Shown here piece by piece: positions 53,749-61,859 of a stretch of DNA of 64,000 bases. The translations under genes were made by a program, and so were the position numbers. Below the pieces are notes generated by a model that was given only the letters and a program-made list of their open reading frames with translations, searched no databases and had not been told where the DNA came from. Position 1 is the stretch's first letter. Each line of letters opens with the position of its first letter. Origin of the DNA: Salinispirillum sp049115955 (GTDB lineage Bacteria > Pseudomonadota > Gammaproteobacteria > Pseudomonadales > Natronospirillaceae); the NCBI GenBank assembly GCA_049115955.1, contig JAGDZJ010000007.1:6403-70402 (forward strand), read 5' to 3'.

Positions 53749-54059
53749 GTAGTAGTTGCACATATAAGGCGGAAGAGCGCAGCGTCATCCGCCTGAGACA
53801 CAAACCCAACGAGTATAACGTAGGGCAAAAAAAAACCGAATCAGTTACCTGATTCGGTTTTTTTATGGGCGTCTTTAACACACCCTAGTAACGCTGTCAT
53901 ACAACTCTGTGTCTGCGCTACCCGAGTATCTCACATCACCTGAATTGATTGGATAAGTGCAACACTGCAACCAGATCAGGTAGATAGTCCAGACACAGTG
54001 TCGAGAACTACCTACTCCTTACCTGTTCACTCTACCCACCCACTCTTCTCAGCAAAGAA
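53749..54059. other. Convergent intergenic region
   Basis: Between the binding-protein gene and livM. Holds the bidirectional terminator (53827-53864) and an inverted pair CTGTGTCTG (53907-53915) / CAGACACAG (53990-53998) enclosing a smaller pair ACCTGA / TCAGGT. No gene seen. Confidence 0.6.
53827..53864. terminator. Bidirectional terminator between the binding protein and livM
   Basis: Stem ACCGAATCAG / CTGATTCGGT with loop TTAC, flanked by A runs on the left and T runs on the right, so it can stop transcription from both sides. Lies 79 bp after the binding-protein stop. Confidence 0.93.
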
Positions 54060-55340
54060 TCAATTGTGGTGCGGCACCTTCTCCGGCAACAAGCCCTTAG
54101 GCGCGTAACGCAAGACCAGTGCAATCAACAACCCGATTGAAAATACCCGAGCCTGCAGAGCGCGACTGGACAGATTCGACGGCGCATCCCAGTCAAATAC
54201 AGAGGAGCCGATAGAAGTAAACACTTCCAGCAACCACAGCGCCAATGGCTCAGACATGATCCAGATGATGTACACCACCAAGGTACCGATGATAGTACCC
54301 AAGTTGTTACCCGGCCCACCTAGAATCACCATCACCAAAACAAGGAACGTGTGGTTCAACGGAATGTACCCCTGCGGATCAAAGATGCCGTTAAAGCTTC
54401 CCAGTGCAGCACCACCCAAGCCCATCAAGAAGCAACCCAAAACAAAGATCTCTAAGTTGCGTTTATTAACGTTCTTGCCCATGGCAGACGCCGACACTTC
54501 GTTGTCACGTATGGCACGAATCATCCGGCCCCAAGGCGCGTGATAGGCGCGGTGCAACAGAAAGAAGATCACCACGATCATTACCGCCGTCACCGACAAA
54601 TACAGTGCCCGCGCCATCACAAAGCCCACATCAATGGGTTGCGGTACTGGCCAAGGCAGCGGCGACACAGTGGCCGTACCCCGGGTCAGCCAGTCCTCGT
54701 TCTTCAGCACGGCTTTGATGATCTCGGCCACACCCAAGGTCGCTATGGCCAAATAGTCACTGCGCAGGCCGAGACAAATGTGACCAATGAAATAACCGAC
54801 AAACCCTGCCAGCACAGCACCCGCCAACCAGCCCATCCAGACAGGCATGGCCAAACCACCAATATATCCGGCCTGCTCTTCAATGGCAGCCGCTACCGGC
54901 ATGAAGTTTACTTTAATGGTGAAGTACACAATGATGGCAACCGCTATCGTCAAAGCCGTTCGCAGCTTTTTCGATAAGCCAAGACGGTACGACTGTGACG
55001 CTGCAACGACCAGCGCAATACCAAACAGCACCTTCAAGAATACACCGCCTAACTGCGCGGGCAATCCGGAATCCCAGAAGGCCGGATTGGTCGGCATACT
55101 GAACAGCATGGCACAGAAGCCGCCCAAGGCCACGAACCCCATAACACCAGCATTGAACTGCCCGGCGTAGCCCCATTGGATGGTTAAGCCTAAGGCGATG
55201 ATCGCGTAACACGCGGCCTCCACCAGCATACGAGTACCGTACGCTGAGCCAAAAGACATAAAGATAAACAGCACCGCCACTGATACGATGGCGATCAGCG
55301 TGGTTTCACGCACAGGGAGATTTAAAGGCATGTTAGACAT
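54060..55340 (-). CDS. livM: Branched-chain amino acid ABC transporter permease LivM
   Basis: 426 residues, about ten membrane helices. Family motifs: GLTIQWGYAGQFNAGVMGFVALG, AIRDNEVSASAMGKN (EAA-type loop) and GGPGNNLGTIIG. ATG overlaps the livH stop by one base (TAATG). The region around residues 110-160 adds extra helices, so the protein is longer than many LivM. Last gene of livGFHM. Confidence 0.93.
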   Translation of the reverse strand: MSNMPLNLPVRETTLIAIVSVAVLFIFMSFGSAYGTRMLVEAACYAIIALGLTIQWGYAGQFNAGVMGFVALGGFCAMLFSMPTNPAFWDSGLPAQLGGVFLKVLFGIALVVAASQSYRLGLSKKLRTALTIAVAIIVYFTIKVNFMPVAAAIEEQAGYIGGLAMPVWMGWLAGAVLAGFVGYFIGHICLGLRSDYLAIATLGVAEIIKAVLKNEDWLTRGTATVSPLPWPVPQPIDVGFVMARALYLSVTAVMIVVIFFLLHRAYHAPWGRMIRAIRDNEVSASAMGKNVNKRNLEIFVLGCFLMGLGGAALGSFNGIFDPQGYIPLNHTFLVLVMVILGGPGNNLGTIIGTLVVYIIWIMSEPLALWLLEVFTSIGSSVFDWDAPSNLSSRALQARVFSIGLLIALVLRYAPKGLLPEKVPHHN

Positions 55341-56338
55341 TAGATGATCTTCCCTTTAAATATACCGGTAGGACGCCATACCAAGATGGCAATAAGGATA
55401 AAGAACGGCACGACGATCTTGTATTCTGTGCCCACGAAGGAAAGATTCGCCGGCAACTCAAACAAGTCGGGGAACACCCGGTGTAATGGACGCAGAACCA
55501 CCGCCCAATTGAACACCGCCAGTGTTTCGGCAAAGCCGACCACAAATCCGCCCGCAATAGCCCCATAAGGATGGCCGACGCCGCCCACAATGGCCGCCGC
55601 AAAGATTGGCAGCAACAGGAAGAAGCTAAGGTCAGGTTTCAAGGTAACGTCAAGAGACAACAGTGTACCCGCTGCTGCGGCCAATGAACCGGCAATGATC
55701 CAAGTCACCATGATGACCGTGTTGGTGTTGATACCTGACACACGCGCCAGATCAGGGTTGTCCGACATCGCCCGCATGGCTTTACCCAGACGCGAACGAC
55801 TGAGAAATAAATGCAGGGATACGACAGCCACCAAGGTGACGATGAACAACAGGATCTGCGGCTCTGTCACTACAATCGTGCTGTCAGAAAACGGGAAGTC
55901 GATACGGAATATCTGTTTCGTGTCTTCAATATAGAGATTACGCGAGCTGGTGCCCGCAAACAGGCGGATGACACCTTGCAGCATCAAAGTAACGCCCAGC
56001 GAGCCTATTACGATCACGATGGGTTTCACATTGTGTTCACGCAGCGGTTTATAGAAAGCCTTATCGATACCTACCGCGGCAACGGCCGTGACCGCCATAG
56101 CAATGGGCAACATAACAAACGCCGTGGGCAGGCCAATAGCAGCGCCGACACCGGGAAACAAGGCGGTCAGCATAAATACCACAAAGGCACCTAGGGTCAT
56201 CATGTCAGCGTGGGCAAAGTGCGCAAAGCGCATGATGCTGAACACCAAGGTAATGCCAATGGCCCCCATCGCGTAGATGGACCCCGCCACGGCACCGGAA
56301 ATCAGCACGTTATTAATAAAGAATACTAACTCGTTCAA
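55340..56338 (-). CDS. livH: Branched-chain amino acid ABC transporter permease LivH
   Basis: 332 residues, about eight membrane helices. Motifs: GSIYAMGAIGITLVFSIMRF, AMRAMSDNPDLARVSGIN and GGVGHPYGAIAGG. The start is TTG (complement of 56336-56338) with AAGGAG 8 bp upstream. Between livF and livM. Confidence 0.94.
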   Translation of the reverse strand: MNELVFFINNVLISGAVAGSIYAMGAIGITLVFSIMRFAHFAHADMMTLGAFVVFMLTALFPGVGAAIGLPTAFVMLPIAMAVTAVAAVGIDKAFYKPLREHNVKPIVIVIGSLGVTLMLQGVIRLFAGTSSRNLYIEDTKQIFRIDFPFSDSTIVVTEPQILLFIVTLVAVVSLHLFLSRSRLGKAMRAMSDNPDLARVSGINTNTVIMVTWIIAGSLAAAAGTLLSLDVTLKPDLSFFLLLPIFAAAIVGGVGHPYGAIAGGFVVGFAETLAVFNWAVVLRPLHRVFPDLFELPANLSFVGTEYKIVVPFFILIAILVWRPTGIFKGKII

Positions 56339-56357
56339 AACGGTTTCTCCTTAATGA

Positions 56358-57062
56358 TTAACCGCCCAAGAAGGTCTTGGCGACCTCGGGGTCATTGATC
56401 AGGTTCTCACCCGTGTCGGTAAAGCGGTTCTGACCCGCCGCCAATACAAAGCCTTTGTGCGCGATACGTAGCGCCTGCTTAGCGTGCTGTTCAACCATCA
56501 GGATACCCACGCCCGCTTTGTTGATTGTAATGATCCGATCAAATATCTCGTTCATGTACAAAGGCGAAAGCCCCGCTGTGGGTTCATCCAACAGCAATAA
56601 GCTGGGTTCGACCATCAAGGCGCGGCCCATGGCCACCATTTGACGCTGCCCGCCCGACAGTTCTCCAGCTGGCTGGTTGCGCTTCTCTTTCAACGGTGGA
56701 AAAAATTCATAGACTTGGTCAAGCATATGGGCATAGCTGTCTTTGCGGATGTAGGCACCCATTTCCAGATTTTCCTGCACCGTCAGGCTTTGGAAGATAT
56801 TCTTTTCCTGCGGCACAAACGCCATGCCCTTACTCACCAACAGCGTTGGGTCTGCGTTGGTGATGTCCTCACCTCGCAATGACACACTGCCTTCATTGAC
56901 GTGCAACAAGCCAAAGATCGCCTTCAACATCGTTGATTTACCGGCGCCGTTTGGCCCCACAATCACCCCGATATCGCCCTGCTCTATCGACATGTTCACC
57001 CCGTTCAGGATGTTCATGCCGCCATAGCCACCGTGCACATTGGTCGCTTCAAGTAATGCCAT
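56358..57062 (-). CDS. livF: Branched-chain amino acid ABC transporter ATP-binding protein LivF
   Basis: 234 residues. Walker A GPNGAGKSTMLKAI, signature LSGGQRQMVAMGRAL, Walker B LLLLDEPTAGLSP. Typical LivF length. Second gene of livGFHM. Confidence 0.95.
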   Translation of the reverse strand: MALLEATNVHGGYGGMNILNGVNMSIEQGDIGVIVGPNGAGKSTMLKAIFGLLHVNEGSVSLRGEDITNADPTLLVSKGMAFVPQEKNIFQSLTVQENLEMGAYIRKDSYAHMLDQVYEFFPPLKEKRNQPAGELSGGQRQMVAMGRALMVEPSLLLLDEPTAGLSPLYMNEIFDRIITINKAGVGILMVEQHAKQALRIAHKGFVLAAGQNRFTDTGENLINDPEVAKTFLGG

Positions 57063-57080
57063 TCAATGCTGCTCCTGTAC

Positions 57081-57851
57081 TCAGTGGACTTCAGGGCCGA
57101 AATAGGCTTCGACCACCTCAGTATTGTTCTGAATTTCTTCAATGGCGCCTTCCATCATCACCGCACCCTGCGCCAACACGATCACTGGATTGCACAGGCG
57201 CGCAATCATGTCCATGTCGTGTTCGATCACTAAAAAGGTGTAACCCAATTCTTTATTCAGGCGCAAAATGTTGGCGATCAAGTCTTGCAGCAGAGTACGG
57301 TTTACACCGGCAGCAATCTCATCGAGCAAGACAATGCGGGGATTGGCCATCATAGTCCGGCCTAATTCCAAGAGTTTCTTCTGTCCACCGGACAAATTAC
57401 CCGCCAACTCATTTTTTACATGGCCGAGCGACAGGAAGTCGATGACGTCCATCGCACGCTGGCGCACTTGCAGCTCTTCCGACTTAACCAAACTCGGCTT
57501 GAACCAAGTGTTAAAGATGCTTTCACCGGACTGACTACCGGGCACCATCATGAGATTTTCCAGCGCCGTCATGGAGGAGAATTCATGCGCAATCTGGAAC
57601 GTACGCAACAACCCCTTATGAAAGAGTTGATCGGCGGGTGTGTTGGTGATGTCTTCACCGGCGAAATGAATACTGCCCTCATCGGCAGCAAGATTACCGG
57701 CAATGATGTTGAACAGCGTGGACTTACCTGCGCCGTTCGGGCCAATCAGGCCCGTTATGGAGCCTTCTTTAACCTGAATGGAACAGTCATTGATGACTTT
57801 CAGGTGCCCAAAGGACTTGGATACATTTTTGACGTCAATAATAGAACTCAT
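57081..57851 (-). CDS. livG: Branched-chain amino acid ABC transporter ATP-binding protein LivG
   Basis: 256 residues from the ATG at 57849-57851 with GGGAGGGTCA upstream; a 76-codon longer frame in the intergenic region is rejected. Walker A GPNGAGKSTLFNIIAG, signature NLSGGQKKLLELGR, Walker B VLLDEIAAGVN (the usual EPAAG is EIAAG). First gene of the transporter operon. Confidence 0.94.
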   Translation of the reverse strand: MSSIIDVKNVSKSFGHLKVINDCSIQVKEGSITGLIGPNGAGKSTLFNIIAGNLAADEGSIHFAGEDITNTPADQLFHKGLLRTFQIAHEFSSMTALENLMMVPGSQSGESIFNTWFKPSLVKSEELQVRQRAMDVIDFLSLGHVKNELAGNLSGGQKKLLELGRTMMANPRIVLLDEIAAGVNRTLLQDLIANILRLNKELGYTFLVIEHDMDMIARLCNPVIVLAQGAVMMEGAIEEIQNNTEVVEAYFGPEVH

Positions 57852-58211
57852 TGACCCTCCCGTAATGTGTATGACTCTGGTTGCCAGTGGCTGACTGGCA
57901 CCTGCACCGAGTCGATTATTATAATTCGAATACGGAGCCAACCGCTGACGATGCAGCACCGGCCGGTAAAATCGATATATCCGCGCGATTCTACCGACAC
58001 CCCCAGTAAAATCAAAAGCTATATAGGTATTCTGCTGTAAACCGTGATGGCAGGCTGTAAAGTCTTCGCCACGTCGCACGCATCACGAGCACCACCATGA
58101 GAAGAGAACCTAAAATCACAGGCATAAAAAAACCCGAAACAACCAAGCTGTAACAAGGTCATTTCGGGTTTTCTAGAGCGGTCGGCTTAACGCCAACCTA
58201 GCAGTCTGCTA
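57852..58211. other. Intergenic region between rplT and livG
   Basis: 360 bp. Holds the livG ribosome site and presumably promoter at the left and the rplT terminator at the right (58125-58172). No other gene or structured element recognised. pheST-ihfA, which commonly follow rplT in gammaproteobacteria, are absent here. Confidence 0.6.
58125..58172 (-). terminator. rplT terminator
   Basis: AAAACCCGAAA / TTTCGGGTTTT with a loop of about 22 bases, followed by a seven-T run on the minus strand, about 40 bp after the rplT stop. Confidence 0.85.
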
Positions 58212-58571
58212 TCAGGCAGCCAAAGCTTTCTTAGCGCGCTCTGCCAAAGCAGTGAACGCTGCCGCTTCAAATACAGCGATATCAGCCAGTACCTTACGGT
58301 CGATTTCCACGTTTGCACGCTTCAGACCGTTGATGAAACGGCTGTATGACAGGCCGTTCTGACGTGATGCTGCATTGATACGAGCAATCCACAAAGCACG
58401 GAACTGACGCTTACGCTGACGACGGTCGCGGTACGCGTACTGGCCGGCTTTGATAACGGCTTGTTTGGCTACACGGAATACACGGCTACGTGCACCGTAA
58501 TAACCTTTGGCTTGCTTAAGAACTTTTTTGTGACGCTGGCGTGCGGTGACGCCACGTTTTACGCGAGGCAT
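58212..58571 (-). CDS. rplT: 50S ribosomal protein L20
   Basis: 119 residues, MPRVKRGVTARQRHKKVLK start and basic helices as in all L20. Large-subunit assembly protein and, in Escherichia coli, repressor of its own operon. Last gene of thrS-infC-rpmI-rplT. Confidence 0.99.
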   Translation of the reverse strand: MPRVKRGVTARQRHKKVLKQAKGYYGARSRVFRVAKQAVIKAGQYAYRDRRQRKRQFRALWIARINAASRQNGLSYSRFINGLKRANVEIDRKVLADIAVFEAAAFTALAERAKKALAA

Positions 58572-58608
58572 AGTATAAACCCTTTTCGTTAACTAAATTC
58601 GTGAAGAC

Positions 58609-58803
58609 TTAGATGTAAGGCAGCATCCGACGGATCAGCGCTTTGTCAGAAGGAGCGATCTGCTGCATGTTACGCAGTTGACGCTTACGCTTCTGTGGCT
58701 TCTTGGTCAGGATGTGACTACGAAAAGATTGCTTATGCTTAAAGCCATTCGCAGTTTTCTTAAAGCGCTTGGCGGCGCCTGATACGGATTTCATTTTAGG
58801 CAT
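58609..58803 (-). CDS. rpmI: 50S ribosomal protein L35
   Basis: 64 residues from the ATG at 58801-58803 with GGAG upstream: MPKMKSVSGAAKRFKKT, the family start. A longer frame is rejected. 37 bp before rplT. Confidence 0.98.
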   Translation of the reverse strand: MPKMKSVSGAAKRFKKTANGFKHKQSFRSHILTKKPQKRKRQLRNMQQIAPSDKALIRRMLPYI

Positions 58804-58988
58804 TTTATTACTCCAAATGATTAACGGCCAGAACACTGGCCATTAGATTACACCCACCGCTTCACACTCATTGCTGCATTCAGCTGCAAGGGGTACATCT
58901 AAAAGACCCAGCAAAGCTGTAGTCCTTAGAAGCACCTATAAGGCTGGCGGTTGCCCGGGTGCGCATATGATAAGCCTAAGCTTATCGG
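58804..58988 (-). promoter_or_regulatory. Structured infC-rpmI intergenic leader
   Basis: 185 bp between infC and rpmI. Two perfect hairpins are visible: GATAAGC-CTAA-GCTTATC (58969-58986) right after the infC stop and GGCCAG-AACA-CTGGCC (58826-58841) about 15 bp before the rpmI ribosome site. In Escherichia coli this region contains the L20 translational operator. Whether the same regulation applies here is inference. Confidence 0.4.
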
Positions 58989-59522
58989 TTACTTCTTCTT
59001 GATTGGCGCCATCACCATGATCATTTGACGACCTTCCAGTTTCGGGCGCTGTTCAACCACCGCCTGCTCTTTCAGATCCTCTTCGATACGCTGCATCAGC
59101 TTCATACCGAGATCTTGGTGTGCCATTTCTCGTCCGCGAAAACGCAGCGATATTTTAGCTTTGTCGCCATCTTCAAGAAATCGCACTACATTACGTAGTT
59201 TGATTTTGTAGTCGCCGTCATCAGTATTCGGGCGAAACTTCATTTCTTTAATCTGGGTTTGCTTCTGCTTCTTCTTCGCAGCGGCTTTGGCTTTCTTCTC
59301 TTCGAAAACCTTTTTACCGTAATCCATGATCTTACAGACAATAGGGTCTGCATCGGCGATCTGAACCAGATCAAGACTGACCGACTGTGCGCGAGCCAAT
59401 GCATCGGCCAACGGCACTATACCTACTTGCTCACCATTTTCATCAATCAGGCGACATTCTGTGGCTTCGATCTCATCATTGATCGGACTACGGTTACCTT
59501 TGCGCGGCTTAGCGTTCTTAAT
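58989..59522 (-). CDS. infC: Translation initiation factor IF-3, ATT start codon
   Basis: Blocks subunit joining and checks start codons. 177 residues. No ATG or GTG gives a full-length protein; in-frame ATT codons at 59520-59522 and 59523-59525 follow GGGGAG by 8 and 5 bases. The reading IKNAKPRKGNRSPINDEI then runs into VPLADALARA, DPIVCKIMDYGK and FRGREMAHQDLG, the IF-3 signature. An ATT start is the known device by which IF-3 represses its own translation. I chose the second ATT because ATT-AAG resembles the Escherichia coli start. Confidence 0.95.
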   Translation of the reverse strand: MKNAKPRKGNRSPINDEIEATECRLIDENGEQVGIVPLADALARAQSVSLDLVQIADADPIVCKIMDYGKKVFEEKKAKAAAKKKQKQTQIKEMKFRPNTDDGDYKIKLRNVVRFLEDGDKAKISLRFRGREMAHQDLGMKLMQRIEEDLKEQAVVEQRPKLEGRQMIMVMAPIKKK

Positions 59523-59600
59523 AATTATATCTCCCCAGTTAATTCATTGGTCGCACGGTGTCGCCTAAACAACAGGGACACCATGACTTTTAAGACCAGT

Positions 59601-61526
59601 CTATTGCTGCTTTCTACCCAGCAGCGCAGCTTGGGCCGACAACGTCGCAACGAAGTCACTCAGAGGCATTGCCCCGAGGTCTTCCCCTTGCCGTGTGCGC
59701 ACCGCAACCTGCTCAGATGCCATCTCTTTATCGCCAATCACGACGATGTATGGCACCTTCTGTAAAGTGTGCTCGCGGATTTTAAAGCCGATCTTCTCGT
59801 TTCTCAAGTCCGCATGTGCTCGGAAGCCCAGAGCTTTTAACTCTTTCTCGACTTTTTTGCAATAGTCAGCCTGATTATCGGTGATATTACAGACCACCAC
59901 CTGCTCCGGCGACAGCCACAGCGGCAAGGCTCCAGCGTACTCTTCAATCAGAATACCAATGAAGCGCTCCAGCGAACCCAGGATGGCACGGTGAATCATC
60001 ACCGGCTCCTTACGGGCGCCGTCTTCATCGACAAATTGTGCCCCTAAACGACCGGGCATGGAGAAGTCGAGCTGTATAGTACCGCACTGCCATGCGCGAC
60101 CCAAGGAGTCATACAGCGTAAACTCGATTTTTGGCCCGTAAAATGCGCCTTCGCCGGGCTGATATTCAAATTTCAGTCCGTTGGCGGTCAGTGCTTCGGC
60201 CAAGGCCTGTTCCGACTTATCCCAAACGTCATCGCTGCCAATGCGCTTTTCAGGGCGCGTCGACAATTTTACATCAATGCTGTCGGCGAAACCGAAGTCG
60301 GCGTACACGTCATACACCATTTTGATGCACGCGCTTACTTCTTGCAGAATCTGGCTTTCAGTACAGAATACGTGCGCGTCATCCTGCGTAAAGGAACGCA
60401 CACGCATCAGGCCATGCAACGAACCGGACGGCTCGTTGCGGTGCACTATGCCGAATTCAGCCAAGCGATACGGCAGGTCACGGTAGCTTTTCAGGCCTTG
60501 GTTGAAGATCTGAATGTGGCCGGGGCAGTTCATCGGCTTAACAGCGTACGTGCGCTTTTCCGACTCGGTGGCAAAGATGTTGTCGTGGTACTTGTCCCAG
60601 TGACCCGACTTCTCCCACATGGAGACGTCCATCACCATGGGTGCACGCACTTCTTCGTATTCGTATTCTTCCAGCTTGTCGCGCACGTACTGCTCGACCA
60701 CTTGATAAATGGTCCAGCCTTTTTTGTGCCAGAACACCATGCCGGGCGCTTCTTCCTGCCAATGGAACAAGTCCAGCTGCTTACCCAAGCGGCGGTGATC
60801 CCTCTTTTCAGCTTCTTCCAAACGCAACAGGTAGGCAGCCAACTGCTTTTTGTCGGCCCACGCCGTACCGTATACACGCTGCAACATTTTATTTTCTGAG
60901 TTGCCACGCCAGTAAGCGCCCGACACCTTCATCAATTTAAAGTGATGGCAAAAGCGCATATTGGGCACGTGCGGGCCACGGCACATATCGATGTATTCTT
61001 CATGATGATACAGACCTGGCTGATCATCTTTGGCAATGTCTTCTTCTAGGATCGTTTGCTTGTACATCTCGCCGCGCTGGGCAAATGTATCGTACGCTTC
61101 CTGCCAACTGACCTTCTTCTTAACGACATCGTAGTTGGTCTTGGCCAGTTCGAGCATGCGCTTTTCGAGGGCTACGATGTCCTCATCGGTGAGCTTGTGC
61201 TCCATATCGATGTCGTAGTAAAAGCCGTTGTCGATAACGGGGCCAATGGCCATTTTTACATCAGGGTACAGTTGCTTGATGGCGTGTCCGAGCAAGTGCG
61301 CAGTCGAGTGGCGAATGATGTCCAATCCGGCGTCGTCTTTGGCAGTAATAATGCTCAGATCGGCGTCTTCAGTGATCAGATCGCTGGCGTCTTTCTCTAC
61401 GCCATTCACTTTACCGGCAATGGTCGCTTTGGCTAAACCGGGGCCAATATCTTCGGCGACTTGCAGGATGGTAACGGGATTAGCAAACTCGCGTTTGCTG
61501 CCATCAGGAAGAGTAATTACAGGCAT
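59601..61526 (-). CDS. thrS: Threonyl-tRNA synthetase
   Basis: 641 residues. TGS domain (MPVITLPDGSKREF), editing domain with HSTAHLLGHA, then the class II core (motif 2 RNEPSGSLHGLMRVRSFTQDDAH, motif 3 near RAILGSLERFIGILIEEYAG) and anticodon-binding domain. The ATG at 61524-61526 has GGAG upstream; 12 extra upstream codons are rejected. First gene of thrS-infC-rpmI-rplT. Confidence 0.98.
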   Translation of the reverse strand: MPVITLPDGSKREFANPVTILQVAEDIGPGLAKATIAGKVNGVEKDASDLITEDADLSIITAKDDAGLDIIRHSTAHLLGHAIKQLYPDVKMAIGPVIDNGFYYDIDMEHKLTDEDIVALEKRMLELAKTNYDVVKKKVSWQEAYDTFAQRGEMYKQTILEEDIAKDDQPGLYHHEEYIDMCRGPHVPNMRFCHHFKLMKVSGAYWRGNSENKMLQRVYGTAWADKKQLAAYLLRLEEAEKRDHRRLGKQLDLFHWQEEAPGMVFWHKKGWTIYQVVEQYVRDKLEEYEYEEVRAPMVMDVSMWEKSGHWDKYHDNIFATESEKRTYAVKPMNCPGHIQIFNQGLKSYRDLPYRLAEFGIVHRNEPSGSLHGLMRVRSFTQDDAHVFCTESQILQEVSACIKMVYDVYADFGFADSIDVKLSTRPEKRIGSDDVWDKSEQALAEALTANGLKFEYQPGEGAFYGPKIEFTLYDSLGRAWQCGTIQLDFSMPGRLGAQFVDEDGARKEPVMIHRAILGSLERFIGILIEEYAGALPLWLSPEQVVVCNITDNQADYCKKVEKELKALGFRAHADLRNEKIGFKIREHTLQKVPYIVVIGDKEMASEQVAVRTRQGEDLGAMPLSDFVATLSAQAALLGRKQQ

Positions 61527-61640
61527 AACAGATCTCCAGTGGTGACCCATACCAAGGGCCACTTGTATTGTGCTCAGGACACACTGCTGTGCGCCAAGAA
61601 CCGTGATATTTGGACCATTCTGTACGACCAGAACACAAAC

Positions 61641-61671
61641 AAAAAAGGCACAGTCTGGTTAACTGCGCCTT
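61641..61671 (-). terminator. Terminator after tRNA-Val
   Basis: Stem AAGGCGCAGT / ACTGTGCCTT (one G-U pair) followed by a T run on the minus strand, 13 bp after the tRNA 3' end. It separates the tRNA transcript from thrS. Confidence 0.85.
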
Positions 61672-61683
61672 CTTCGTGAATTC

Positions 61684-61760
61684 TGGTAGGCACGATTGGA
61701 TTCGAACCAACGACCCCCACCATGTCAAGGTGGTGCTCTAACCAACTGAGCTACGTGCCT
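61684..61760 (-). tRNA. tRNA-Val (anticodon GAC)
   Basis: 77 nt. The acceptor stem AGGCACG / CGTGCCT is followed by A and an encoded CCA. The D arm is GCTC..GAGC, the anticodon stem CCACC / GGTGG with loop TTGACAT, and the T arm has GTTCGAAT. The anticodon reads GAC, valine. All cloverleaf arms pair. Confidence 0.97.
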
Positions 61761-61767
61761 AGAATGT

Positions 61768-61802
61768 GCTGCGCATTTTATCCGGTCTCGGTAAGATGTC
61801 AA
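61768..61802 (-). promoter_or_regulatory. Promoter of tRNA-Val
   Basis: On the minus strand TTGACA (61797-61802), a 16-bp spacer and TAAAAT (61775-61780), followed by a GC-rich discriminator (GCGCAGC), the pattern of growth-rate controlled stable RNA promoters. The start point would be a few bases before the tRNA. An inverted pair CGGTCTCG (61783-61790) / CGAGACCG (61839-61846) overlaps the spacer. Confidence 0.75.
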
Positions 61803-61859
61803 CTGAAAGTAGCTAACAAATTGATTTTCAAAGGGAATCGAGACCGTGAAACATCTCCG

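Noticed and set aside
57852..58079. Upstream extension of livG by 76 codons
   Set aside because: Non-conserved residues before the standard LivG start; the ATG at 57849-57851 has an excellent ribosome site.
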